From Flaveria trinervia (Eukaryota; Streptophyta; Magnoliopsida; Asterales; Asteraceae), in the NCBI GenBank assembly GCA_025506515.1, contig JACCIX010001097.1, positions 45,023-109,022 of the forward strand: a DNA stretch of 64,000 nt, in the 5' to 3' direction. A program made the translations under genes and the position numbers. The notes beneath the pieces were generated by a model that saw only the letters and a program-made list of their open reading frames with translations, had not been told where the DNA came from and ran no database searches. Each line of letters begins with the position of its first letter. Position 1 is the first letter of the stretch. This document shows, in pieces, positions 11,333 to 21,383 of this stretch.

Positions 11333-12484
11333 ATGGCTGGTGGTGGATCACCAAAGGCTTCACGTGGTGGAGGTCGTGCTGGACGTGTTGCTGAACCACG
11401 GGCCACAAGTAGAAAGCCTGGAGCCGAGAAAGTGGTTCATGAAGAACCCAAGACCCCTCATCCAGAGGGTGAGATGAGAGTGCTAACCTGAGAGCCTTAG
11501 TGAAGGAGGCTGTTGTGGAAGAGGTGCATCAGGTCATGCAGACGATCTTACCATTTGTGGTGACTGAAGTGATTAAGGCTGTAAGAGAAGGAGAAAGAAG
11601 AGAGAGGAATAGGTCCTCGGGAGGACGGGAGAGACCGGAGACTGAGACAGTTTTCTCTGAAGATGAAGAAGAAGAGGAAGATCCTACGCCAGAGGTGGTA
11701 CGAGGCTGTAACTACAGGGCATTTCAAAGATACAAGCCCCTTAATTTTGATGGTAACGACACTGCTACTGCTCATCGGTGGGTGAGAGAGATGGAAGCTG
11801 TTCTTGACATCAGCGAGTGCCGGGAAGATCAGAAAGTGAAGTTTGCCACCCACTCATTTGTGGACTCGGCTTTGTGCTGGTGGGACAATATTGTCCAAGC
11901 CGAGGGTAGTCGAGTTATTGGAAGGATGAAGTGGGCAGAACTAAAAAGGTTGGTGATTGAGGAGTTCTGTCCTCACTAAGAGATGTACAAAGTTAAGAGA
12001 GAGTTCCTGCAGCTGGAGGTGGGAACAATGACACATCAAAAATATACCACGAAGTTTATTGAGATGGCACGGCTGGTGCCAAACCAAGTGACACCCACAT
12101 CACGAAAGATCAAGAGGTATATTCATGGCTTGCCGGCGGATGTCCGGAGGCACATGATAGTTGCCCGACCGAGCACGTTTAGGATGGCGGTTGATCTAGT
12201 AGGAAGATTGTATGATGAGCGGATGGTGGTGGTGGCTGAAGGCAGCAAGAAAGGTGGTGGTGATCGGAATTGGAAAGGGAAGCGAATTGGACGTGGCGGA
12301 GCCGCTCCAAACAACAAAGGTGCACGGGTGGATGACCGACGTGTGGTCACATCCGGTGTGGGGTCGAGGAGGTGTGTTAAGTGTGGACGAGAGCACACCG
12401 GGGAATGTAGAGTGGGATCCAATGTCTGTTTCGTTCTGGAAGGACGAGACATATGGCAAAGTACTGCGGGATAAGGAGGTGTTA
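11333..12484 (+). pseudogene. B1 gag, split by element F
   Basis: It starts at ATG 11333 (MAGGGSPKASRGGGRAG). A frameshift near 11470 ends that frame. The frame 11500-11979 carries an acidic stretch and the gag core (CNYRAFQRYKPLNFDG, ALCWWDNI, MKWAELKRLVIEEFCPH), then an in-frame TAA. The piece from 11983 continues with the rest of the core, a basic linker and a CVKCGREHTGEC zinc module. The next knuckle is degenerate, and the last is cut by SIRE-like element F at 12485 and resumes at 32055. Compared with B3 it keeps the zinc-binding region. Confidence 0.88.
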
Positions 12485-12752
12485 TGTTAGAGGATCGTGT
12501 ACTTGAACAAAATACTAACTGACTAACGTGTATACCGAATCAAATAGTGCGGAATCCTATTTGATTGGCAATTCAATCAGTGAGTACGCACGTAGAAACA
12601 ATTATGAATTGAATCTAACGTTAAGAATCAATTAGAAATCGATCTACTGCGATCTATGAACTTGGAGTATGATCTTAGAGGTCTCTGGACGGCTAGGGTA
12701 TGTCTGGAGTCGGAATGTGTTCAATGCTCACGTTTTTCCACGAATTAGGTGG

Positions 12753-12762
12753 TATTTATAGG
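12753..12762 (-). promoter_or_regulatory. TATA-like box in element F LTR
   Basis: The minus strand reads ctataaatac within a GC-neutral context. Its position in the LTR suits the U3/R promoter. The second LTR carries the same sequence near 31597-31606. Confidence 0.6.
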
Positions 12763-12779
12763 TTTAGGTTTCTCATTCG

Positions 12780-12990
12780 GGCGACTGAACCATTAGTATG
12801 GTTCAGTCGTGTGATTGAGCCATGCGGTTGATCCATTCGCACGATTGAGTGTTCAGTCGTGCGACTGAGTCATTCGTATGAAGTTGCTGAGGCGTATGAA
12901 CCATTTAGGCGCATGGACATTTAGTCGCATGGCCATTCGGATGCATGGCCATTGTTGGAGCGCATGGTCCATTCGGACGCATGAGAACTT
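12780..12990 (-). repeat. Palindromic-word array in the element F 3' LTR
   Basis: Degenerate, irregularly spaced words such as cagtcgtgcgactga (12854-12868), gcgattgagcc and cattcgcacg fill about 210 bp. Many are dyads (CAGTCG-NN-CGACTG). The array lies directly upstream of the TATA-like box in element orientation. Confidence 0.85.
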
Positions 12991-13222
12991 CATTTACTAA
13001 GTTTGAACGTATTCAATATTATTACATTATTTATACTAGTTCAAACACCCACAAACCTATATAATCAATTCAATATGCGTTAAACAACTCATTAATGAAA
13101 TATTAAACACTATAATCATAACCAAACATTTACATTTCATTAAGTACCCAAGTATTACATAAGTGTAAGACATTAAAGACATATTACATTAAGTTCAGAA
13201 ACTAGGGACACATGTACCTACA

Positions 13223-13239
13223 AACTCCCCCTTGGACCC
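13223..13239 (-). other. Element F polypurine tract
   Basis: The plus strand aactcccccttggaccc gives a purine-rich gggtccaagggggagtt on the minus strand, abutting the 3' LTR. Confidence 0.85.
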
Positions 13240-13247
13240 AGTTTCAT

Positions 13248-14446
13248 CTAATGTCTTACCATCTTCATAACCTCTTCATACTTCTTGTACTTCTCTTCGC
13301 TTGTGACGCCTGCGTGTATCTCAAAAGCAAAGCAAAGTCGTATCACGTTCTGGAATTGTAGAGCTTGTACAATATCTTGAGAGTCATATAACAGTGGCCA
13401 CTTGTATAATGTGTATACATCATCTGCAGACAAGTTTGTGAGCCACATCAGGTCAAACACCCTAATGGTTTCCATTACACCATTCTTGTTCAAGACTATG
13501 ACTGCCTCTCTGTCCTCCAATCCATAGTACCACCATTTGAAGTGAGGAGTGAAGTCTTGTGGCATTTCCCGTAGAGGGATCTTTGACATTGTTCGCGGTG
13601 GACTCCACTTCAGCACTATCTTCGGTTTTCCAGTAATGGGATCAACCTCAGACCGTTTGAGATACCTTGTTGGCTGTTGAGGTTTGAAGTTGACACATCT
13701 GGTGTGGTACTCTCTTTTAAGAGCTGCTTCAAACCAACCAGACATCTTGCGTGGATCGGCGTATAGCAATTTCAGCTTCGCTAGCTGGTTCAGCTCAAAT
13801 CCAGGAAGAGTCTTCAGGTCGTGTGGGAACCTGAAGTACTCGATCCCTTTCTTACGTTTAACTTCATAAACGTTGAGATCTTCAAAATATGCCCACGTGA
13901 TGATTTTTCCCGACACCTAATGATGTTTCTTCACTTTGTACAGCTTGGTGTAGACAGTCAACTTTGAAGCACTGCGTTGGGCTCTAATCTCTTCAAAGCA
14001 TGCGTCCCACTCAGCCTTTCTGATATTAACTTCAGCATCCGAAGCTTGGGCCTTATCTTTAGTCTTGTCAAACTCTTCATCCATTCTATCCAGAGTTTCA
14101 AAAGTTTCACTGACAAGGTTGTCGCCCAGATTAGGAACAACATTACCTTCAATGTCAGTGTACTCTGGATAGTGTTGGTCTGTGACATCTTCTATCTCAA
14201 TCTCATAAACATCATTGAGCTCATCGTCACTTTCAACTTAGACTGTTGGAGCATCCTTGACAATCTCATCAAGCTTGAACATTTCAGCAATTTGCTCGTC
14301 AGTGAGATTGTGAATGATCTCTCCTTCTTCAGGAGTGTACATCACCGATCTCCTGACTATTCCCTGCAGATCAAGAATCATAGTGAGCCGAGTCTTGATC
14401 TGTTGGAGGGGAGCAACGTCATGTTCATCCCTCTGAAAATTTGGAT
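13248..14446 (-). pseudogene. Element F downstream ORF, C-terminal part
   Basis: In one frame this encodes about 400 residues, ending at 13248, 9 bp from the polypurine tract. It begins after a predicted intron acceptor at 14447 with PNFQRDEHDVAPL, passes through an acidic/coiled region (DEEFDKTKDKAQAS, NIRKAEWDACFEEIRAQ), and ends in a globular segment (WAYFEDLNVYEV, WSPPRTMSKIPLREMP, FDLMWLTNLSADDVYTLYKWP, FEIHAGVTSEEKYKKYEEVM). Two in-frame stops interrupt it: a TAA near 14240 and a TAG near 13917. I see no transmembrane helix, so env-like is a positional name only. Its function is unknown. Confidence 0.75.
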
Positions 14447-14591
14447 CTGCTTGATTTAGACATGTAACACAACAATCATTAGTTAATAATCAAGACAGAA
14501 ATATCAACATTAAATATAAGCATTCATTACATTAATGTGATACAAGATTCAAATACATACAATTTAAATAACAAAAACAGCTAAGTATTAC
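14447..14591 (-). other. Predicted 145-nt intron in element F downstream ORF
   Basis: On the minus strand the frame before it reaches a stop just inside the segment. It opens GTAATACT, is strongly A/T-rich, has a branch-like ttaactaatga, and closes atcaagCAG. Joining at these sites keeps the frame (phase 1) into PNFQRDEHD. The features are canonical for plant introns. Splicing is inferred and not shown. Confidence 0.6.
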
Positions 14592-14780
14592 TCTTGTCTT
14601 GGATCATATGTTCCTCTGCTAACGGGGCGGATGTGGAGGCACCTTGGTCTTGAGTCCTTTTGCTCCTCCTTTTACCAGCAGATGTGGCACCCGCAGTAGT
14701 TGCATCCTCATCATCATCATCATCCACATCATTATCACCCTCATCATCACCAACATCAGTATCATCTCCTTGGTCATCAC

Positions 14781-14818
<38 letters not shown>

Positions 14819-15554
14819 CTGTCATTATCATCATCGTCTCCATCTCCTTCCTTGATCTTTAAGGGCTCATCCTTTGATCCCTTGAGCCGCAACATAATGA
14901 TCTTGTTTGTCGCCTCCAACTCCTCTATCCGTTTTTCTGATTGGGCATGGTGCTCTCGGAGTTGGGACATCTCTACGCTCTGTGCAGCCATCTGCTGGGC
15001 CTACTGCTCTATCTGCTATGCCTGTTGAGATATCTACATAGCTTGGGCAGCAGTAAGGTCTACTAGCTGTCGAATTTGAGCAAATTTCTCGTCATCGGCA
15101 GCCAACAACTTCAGCACTATACGATTAAGTGCCGAGAGCTGTTCCTCTACCCCACTAGGAGGTAGAGAGGATCCAGATGGGTAGGAAGGGTATGACGATG
15201 GTCCTACATGGTGGCTAGTGGTAGTGGTGGTGGCAGTGGTGAAGATTGGGGGTGGTATAGATGAAGGTGGTGGTGGAGTTGATGTGGTAGATGGGATAGC
15301 AGTAGTGGTGGTAGTAGATGGATGAGTGGATGTAGGTGGAGTGATGGTAGTAGGTGGAGTGGTGGAAGTGGTGGTAGTAATTATGGTGGTTATGAAGATC
15401 GTCCTTCTCTTCTTCTTCTTCAATCCATGGGGTTGAGCCATCCTTTTCTTCCTCGATCCCCTCGAGGTGGATGCTTCCCCTGGAACACTGTTTGGCTGAT
15501 CGGGAGCATAAGTAGGATCAATATCAGCCTCTCCCGACCCGCCAGGGCGTTCAC
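14592..15554 (-). pseudogene. Element F downstream ORF, Pro/Thr-rich and Asp-rich middle
   Basis: From 15554 the frame enters a Lys-rich motif (GLKKKKRR, nuclear-signal-like), a long Thr/Pro/Ser-rich low-complexity stretch (about 15200-15400), then a helical Gln/Leu-rich segment (QLSALNRIVLKLLA, QIRQLVDLTAAQ). Three in-frame TAG codons at about 14998-15035 interrupt that segment. It resumes with SVEMSQLREHHAQSEKRIEELEATNK, a probable coiled coil, and an Asp-rich run encoded by a (TCA)n microsatellite (about 14775-14820), ending at the predicted donor at 14591. Confidence 0.75.
14998..15035 (-). other. Cluster of three in-frame TAG codons in element F downstream ORF
   Basis: Within a Gln-rich stretch the frame reads TAG, five codons, TAG, three codons, TAG. 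Neighbouring codons are CAG, so single C-to-T changes would explain all three. Confidence 0.7.
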
Positions 15555-18117
15555 TATCACACCCTCGCTAAGAGCGGAAACACGGGGATGTAACGAGACG
15601 GGAATCGTCATAACACATGGTAAGCGATAGAGATGCAATAATAATATGATGACAAGCGTGTCATGACAACACCCGACAACAAGGGGACTTGTGTCGTGTT
15701 TAGTCAGTATTCACGACAACATAGCCATAAGCATAAATATGATATAAGATAAACATAGATAATAACATTGTATGCAATTCCCACAACCCGGGAACAAGTT
15801 ACAAAGTGTAATGTTGTTTGAAACAGATACAAAATTGTTTTCGAAATGACAAGTTTAGCCCGAAAATGCATCCTAGGTCTCCACTAAGGCAGCACACCTA
15901 GAACCTCAGCTAGCATGATCACCTAAAAGATATGCTCAAAATGGTCAACAAAATTGTTGGTGAGCTCGTAGGTTTAAAAGTAAATAAGTAATGATGCTGT
16001 ATAAAGTTGTTGCAGAATACCGTGCATACAGTTATAAGCAAGCAAAATCACATGACAAGAGCTTTACAACCAAACCTAACGACGTACACAAAGAATCTTG
16101 TCGGAATATATTCACCCAAGGCCCGTTCCTGGCTTTTGTTTGTACTAACTAGTATACCAACACGAGGGTGGGGGTGTCAACCCAATAGTACTACCAATAC
16201 CTATCTGTCGGTTCCCACACTGGAATTAAATGGTTGTAAGAAAGAACCACAAAGCAGACTCAAGCATGTATCAGATAAGTACCCACAAAACAGTAGCACG
16301 TTGATTCCAAGTATGTGAATTGTATGTATGTTGTACAGCATAGAAAACGGACGAGCATACTTTTCCCCCAAGTTTGTAAATGATTGAAAAGTTGTATAAA
16401 CCTAAAAAGGGGCCACGAAACTCACATGTTAGGTGGTAAGTATGAATGATCAAGATTCCCACAGTTGAATGCAATGAACAGTCAACACCTATTGACAGTT
16501 ATTGTTAAGCATTAATGACGTGTATAAAGCGTATAGTAATGTTTGGTCGGTTCCGGTTGTATCGGTTAGGTCGTGGGTAGCACACACACAAGCAGACACA
16601 CGTATCAGATCTTATGTAGATCCAAGTACTAAGAGTAGTCATCATTGCTTATGACATCCGTGTACAGATCTCATTGTTATGAAAGATAGCACTTGTTGAG
16701 TATTTGTAGTTCCAAATGGGTTGTGGATACTTGTAAAATGTTTGGTTGATTTCAATTGAAATAGTATGTGCATGTTGATAGCGCTGACTTTAATCTTTGT
16801 GGTCAAGCAATGACACTTTTACTGATGTTACCTTATCATCATCAGACGTTCAAGAGGAAATTCACACTCAACAGCATCAGTCACACAACAGGACCAGACG
16901 CTCGACTCAACGCTCCATTCATACGAATCAACCTTCAATCGTACAAATCAGCTTCATTGGCGCGATTGAATCTTCATTCGTACGTCTGGCATTCAGTCGT
17001 ACCACACAATACTCAATCGCATGACTTAACCTCCATACGCAAGAATCAATATTCATTCGTACGAATCAGCTTCATTCGTACGACTGAACCTTCATTCGTA
17101 CGATTGGCCTTCAGTCGTGCGATACACGCACAGTCGCATGCATTCATTCACCCGCATTGACTCAATCACACACACACTCATCCGCATTGACTCAATCGCA
17201 CACACATGCATTCGATCGCACAACTCAGTCGCATGACATCCCTAGTCGCACGATTCAGTCGCCCAAAAGACACAGTCGCATGACTCAGTCACACAACTCA
17301 CCCAGTCACACGGCTCAGTCGCATGACAGACCCAATCGCCTGAACTGCAGGTTCGCAACTGCTGAAGTGCAGAGCAGCCTTCGGCTGCCCCAAGCACGGG
17401 TTTTACACAACAAGGACTTCCAGAATCACACAACAAACACACACGAACAAGAAGCACACGCAGAAAGTCATCACACGCACCCACACGACCTCTTGTGTTC
17501 GAGTTGACCTGAACACCCGGAACCCTAGAAATGGATAGCAGTAAAACGAGCAAGAAATGGACAACCAAGGTCGTCTACCTGCAAGGATGGAGTAGACTAA
17601 GTTGTAGGTGAAGTCTAGGCGATGAAAATGTGACCAAACGGGGCGTTTTTGGTGCTAAGAAGAAGATGTGAAGTGGAGAAGAAGATGATGAAGAAGAAAT
17701 GGAGAGAATGAAGAAAATGGCTGGGAATGGGGTTTTTATACCCATCCCAGGTTTGCAAAACTATCAATTTTAGTCCCTGCACTTAGCCCCCGAGTTTCAA
17801 AGTTTGCTTTAGTTGAAAACGACTTTAAAATGTTTGTTGTATTAAGGTTAAAAGCGTGTTTAATGGTAATTGATAGCTTAAAATGGTTTTATTAATGACA
17901 ATGGTTATAATTAAAAATGATATATTTGGTGGTAATGGTGATGAAATTTATAAAAGGTTTATGCTTAGCACACGTTCACGGAGGAAGTACAGGCACAAGG
18001 GTAATAAAGCAAACATGACTCCTTAAAGCAGGAGTTCATGAAGAAGAGGAAGAATAATTAAAATAATTCTATGCTTAATTATGTCATTCGATGGACCTTA
18101 AGGTGACGGATGTCACA
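15555..18117 (-). mobile_element. Solo LTR of a gypsy element, 2,563 bp
   Basis: It is bounded by tatcacaccctcg (a TG end mutated to TA) and gatgtcaca, with a perfect 5-bp duplication ttcac at 15550-15554 and 18118-18122. On the minus strand it begins TGTGACATCC. A TATA-like gggtataaaaacccc lies at about 17731-17745, and a word array occupies 16880-17345. No PBS or internal domain is present. It splits the F downstream ORF. Confidence 0.9.
16880..17345 (-). repeat. Word array in gypsy solo LTR
   Basis: About 465 bp of degenerate words: cattcgtacgaatcag, ttcattcgtacgactgaac, tcagtcgtgcgat, cagtcgcatgactcagtc. The vocabulary is the one used in the SIRE-like element F that surrounds it, although the two LTRs are otherwise unrelated. 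The array lies downstream of the TATA-like box in element orientation. Confidence 0.85.
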
Positions 18118-19113
18118 TTCACCAACCGCTCGGAGCCCTCGCTCGGTGGCAACAACCTTGCTGGCCACCATTCGAGTCAGAGGCTCCTCATCCGACTCCT
18201 CCTCCTCATCAGGTTGGAAATCCTGATGGAACCCTACAGCCTCTGTCTCCCCTTGGGTGGGTGCCAGAGATGCTATATCAGCTATGGGGGCCCTTGGTTG
18301 AGTGGGCCCAGCATCTCCACCATCACCGTTGTCATCATCATCGGAATCATCGTCCGGGAGCACCAGTTGCTCAACATCAAAATCACTGTCCGCGTGGCGC
18401 CATTTACGCCTAGCCGGCACCATGTAATCCTCCTGGGCCAGATGCCCGAACAATCTCCTCACAGGGGGCTTAACCTGCTTCCCCCTATAAACCTTCATAC
18501 GACCTAGTGTGGTGTCGTCCATTACCTCAAGAACTCCAACGTCCTCCTTTTCCATAGGCAGAGACGATAGTTTCTGATCGATAATCATCTGGATGAATCG
18601 AGGGTACATGCAGAACCCCTCCTTCCCTTTCCCCTCAATGTTCTCCACCAGATAGGCGAAGATCATCTTGGAGAAGCTGAACATGTGGTTCAGCACCAAC
18701 ACTGCATAAGCGTTCTGAATCTGATCTGAGAACTCGTCGAACCCTCCCTTCCGAGACGCTATACACTTCAGCAGCACATGGGCGAGGTACTTGAACTGGG
18801 GGCACAGGTTGCTCTTGTTGAGCACCCCGGCGTTGATGTCCCCAGAGTACTTATCTCTCATGAAACATCCTCGAACAGTAAGGGGGTGTAATCGGGTGGG
18901 ACAGTCAGCATCATCGCCAAACTCGAGAACTGTCCGAAGATCATCCTCAGTGATCTCAATCGCCTCTCCAAATATTGAGCTCCTGATGCGATGGGGCTCT
19001 GAAGATCTGTCCACCGCAGCGCTTTACCAGAAAGCTTGTTGGACTGAGCGATAGGGAGTGCAAGGAGTCGAGATGGCACGGAAGATCCTTGATCTCCGTA
19101 GAAAAGTAATAAT
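18118..19113 (-). pseudogene. Element F downstream ORF, N-terminal part
   Basis: From 19014 the frame encodes about 310 residues: SSIFGEAIEITEDDLRTVLEFGDD, HPLTVRGCFMRDKYSGD, NHMFSFSKMIFAYLVENI, CMYPRFIQMIIDQKLSSLP, VYRGKQVKPPVRRLFGHL, then acidic runs. It resembles a protein I remember as common in Asteraceae genomes next to SIRE-like pol genes. The last residues before 18118 come from the nested LTR. A frameshift near 19015-19050 breaks the join to the upstream part. The hydrophobic stretch is too short and charged to be a clear membrane helix. Confidence 0.75.
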
Positions 19114-20094
19114 TGACGGGTTTACTAGAACACAAAATGCAAGTTTAACCACTTAAACTTTTAGAAAACGCAGCGGATATGTAGCTTTTAATACCGATTT
19201 TAAAGCTGAAAATTTCATGTTCTTAGTGAAGTTTTAAGATGAAAACAAACCCAAATCAAAAGGATCATTATATGTGAATGATCAAGCTATGAACATATGC
19301 TAAACTACACATAAAATTACAGCTACATAGAGCTGTGATTACTACCTTTCTTCAGCAAAAACGACTAAGGAAAGGTTGAATGATGCTCCAAAACGACCAA
19401 GACTTCAAGCAAGAATTCCTCAAGTGTTTATATCCCAAGCCTGAAGCAAAAACCCTTCTTGTTAGGGAGAAATAACACCAAGAACAAAGCTGAAAACTCC
19501 TCTTGTTTCTGCTGGAATTGCCGTGAATAGGAGAGAGGAGAAGAAGGAGTGTTTTGTTCAAATTGCATGTATGGAATTAATGAATCAATTGAGTGTAAGG
19601 CTAGTGATGTTTGTGTGTTTTCAAGACACAATGTGGTCCAATCAAAAATTACAAGGGAGCGGCCAAAAGAGAGGATTTGAAAGAGTTTCCCCCTTTAATT
19701 TTTGTAACACATAAAAACATTGTCACTAGTCATATGTCACACAATAAAAGGTCACTTTCTAGACACAATTTATAAGTGTGACATATGTGCTCTTTAATTA
19801 AACAATTTAATTAAAGTACACTCATGTGTTATTAGTGTTATTTAAACCCCTTTTAAATGACAAGAATAACAATAAACACATCAACAAATTATCCTTATAA
19901 TTTGTTCCATCTCATATGCAATTTATTTAGAAAACCCATTTTCTAAATTGGTGTAAATATTTAATTGCATGATCATATCATCAATTAAATATAAATTGGT
20001 GTTTGCTAAGCTTGTTATTGGGTATAACCCGACTTGGATCATAACGTATTAACCCATCCATATTCTAAGTGTCTTGGGCACACAGAATCCTTCA
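19114..20094 (-). mobile_element. Solo LTR of a copia element, 981 bp
   Basis: It runs from tgacgggtttactagaac to cacagaatccttca, with a perfect duplication ataat at 19109-19113 and 20095-20099. Internal blocks (aaaacgcagcgg, attttctaaattggtg, gtgtcttgggca) match the LTRs of elements C, D and E. It interrupts the F downstream ORF near its N terminus. Confidence 0.9.
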
Positions 20095-20186
20095 ATAATG
20101 CCACAGAAGTCTGAAGCATTCCTCGAGGTCAGATCTAGATGAGCACAAATATTGTGCTTAGTGCTCATTGGCCAACGACTCGTCAT
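20095..20186 (-). pseudogene. Element F downstream ORF, probable start
   Basis: ATG at 20186-20184 opens MTSRWPMSTKHNICAHLD and runs to SDFCGI at the solo LTR boundary. It is the most upstream Met linked to the ORF. Whether translation starts here is unknown, since such ORFs may be reached by splicing or by a separate transcript. Confidence 0.5.
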
Positions 20187-20264
20187 CTATGACATAATAC
20201 AAATAAACATTAGTGTAAGTCAATGTGTAACAAGTTAAGTCATTTAACTAGACATCTTCTGTTC

Positions 20265-20480
20265 TGTCGTGCGAATGAGCTGTGCGACTGAGAATTGGTT
20301 ATGCGGTTGGGCTCTTTCGTACGACTGAGCATGCGACTGGGGTAAGTCGTATGCTATTCCATATGATTGAACCAGTTGCGTGACTGAGCTCATTCGCATG
20401 GGGCAGACGTGCGATTTAGCCATATGCTCATCTCAGTCGTGCGATAGAGGTTCATCTGGTTGCCCATTCGCATGACAGAC
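20265..20480 (-). repeat. Word array 1 in element F spacer
   Basis: Words such as gtcgtgcgaatgagc, gtgcgactgag, cgtacgactgagc and cagtcgtgcgatagagg recur at irregular 20-40 bp intervals. Confidence 0.8.
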
Positions 20481-20869
20481 TACTATTACATTCAAATTCC
20501 GATTTTGAGCAAAATTCAATGTTAGACTTCGTAGTTTGGCTCATTAGACTCGCATATGTCCGATATAGCACCCAACAACCTTTAATTTTACACTATACTT
20601 AGTTTAATTAATTCCTAGACAAACTAAGTTTCGGTTCTTGTTAGGGCTCAATTTTGTCATGTTAAGGTCTGAATCAAGGGATAGATGAGTGAATCACACC
20701 GCATATTACTGGAATTTCAACTGGAAATCGTTAGAGTGCAATAAACAAGGTTCAAGGTCAATCAAACGAAAATTTGGTAGAGTATATTTAAGTCATGCGA
20801 TTTGGGGGCGATTTGGGAGTGATGATTGACTGCCACCGACTCCCCCTCGATTTGGGGGCGATTTGGGTT

Positions 20870-21180
20870 TACTTCAGTCGTATGACTAAGCCCAGTCACA
20901 TATTTTATTCGGGTGATTGAAGATCAGTCGTGTGATTGGCACAGTCGGTCACCTTCAGTCGTGCGACTAGAGATCAGTCATGTGACTGTGTCATTCGGTT
21001 ACTCTCATCCATGCGATTTGGTTCACTTTGTGATTCAATCGTGTGAGTTTATTCATGCTTATTGTCCAATCGCATGCATGGCCCATACGTCTGGGTTAAT
21101 TGTGCGATGGGCTCATTCGTATCCGCCAATCGTATGACTGGTCCATACTCATGGTCCAGTCGTGCGATTGGATCATACTC
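20870..21180 (-). repeat. Word array 2 in element F spacer
   Basis: Words such as cagtcgtatgactaag, cagtcgtgtgattgg, cagtcgtgcgactagag and ccagtcgtgcgattgg recur over about 310 bp, ending just before the dyad array. Confidence 0.8.
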
Positions 21181-21249
21181 ATGGTTTTGACTTTATGACC
21201 ATTTTGCACTTAATTCCTTTTAACTTTTGATTAGACGTTTTAAGCACTC

Positions 21250-21383
21250 GATCATCTCAGACATGATCATTTTAATCTTGAAAACTTTTGATCACCTCAG
21301 ACGTGATCCTTTTAAAAACACTTTATCACCTCAGACGTGACCTATTTACATTTGAATCCCGTGTGGTCACCTCAGACGTGACC
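21250..21383 (-). repeat. Four 19-nt dyads with constant core
   Basis: Copies at 21250-21268, 21290-21308, 21324-21342 and 21365-21383 share the core ctcagac. Their arms are gatcat/atgatc, gatcac/gtgatc, tatcac/gtgacc (only 4 bp pair) and ggtcac/gtgacc. Arm changes between copies 1, 2 and 4 are compensatory. Confidence 0.85.

Larger units (their letters stand above)
12485..13222 (-). repeat. Element F 3' LTR, 738 bp
   Basis: It runs tgttagaggatcgtg to catgtacctaca and matches 31329-32049 apart from scattered changes and a 17-bp indel near 13025. A TATA-like cctataaatacc (minus strand, about 12752-12763) lies just downstream of the word array at 12780-12990. Confidence 0.93.

Noticed and set aside
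11548..12459. Minus-strand ORFs opposite B1 gag
   Set aside because: Basic/Ser-rich complements of the acidic gag region; the plus-strand gag is clearly the real reading.
13977..14459. A 160-codon plus-strand ORF
   Set aside because: It mirrors the acidic/coiled region of the F downstream ORF, which has the coherent protein on the minus strand.
14619..15028. ORFs of poly-Met, poly-Ile and poly-Ser in several frames
   Set aside because: They are other-frame readings of the (TCA)n microsatellite that encodes the Asp-rich stretch of the element F ORF.
16880..17345. CRISPR-like repeat array
   Set aside because: The words are 10-20 nt, degenerate, irregularly spaced and in eukaryotic LTR sequence; no cas genes and no constant repeats.
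16768..17507. Plus-strand Ser/His/Thr-rich ORFs in the solo gypsy LTR
   Set aside because: They are translations of the degenerate word array on the strand opposite to the LTR; no Met context or homology supports them.
18091..18507. A 138-codon plus-strand ORF
   Set aside because: Antisense to the acidic end of the N-terminal part of the F downstream ORF and crosses the solo LTR boundary.
13248..20186. Retroviral envelope gene in element F
   Set aside because: Position alone suggests it. No signal peptide, transmembrane helix or cleavage site is visible, so I keep it as an unknown downstream ORF.
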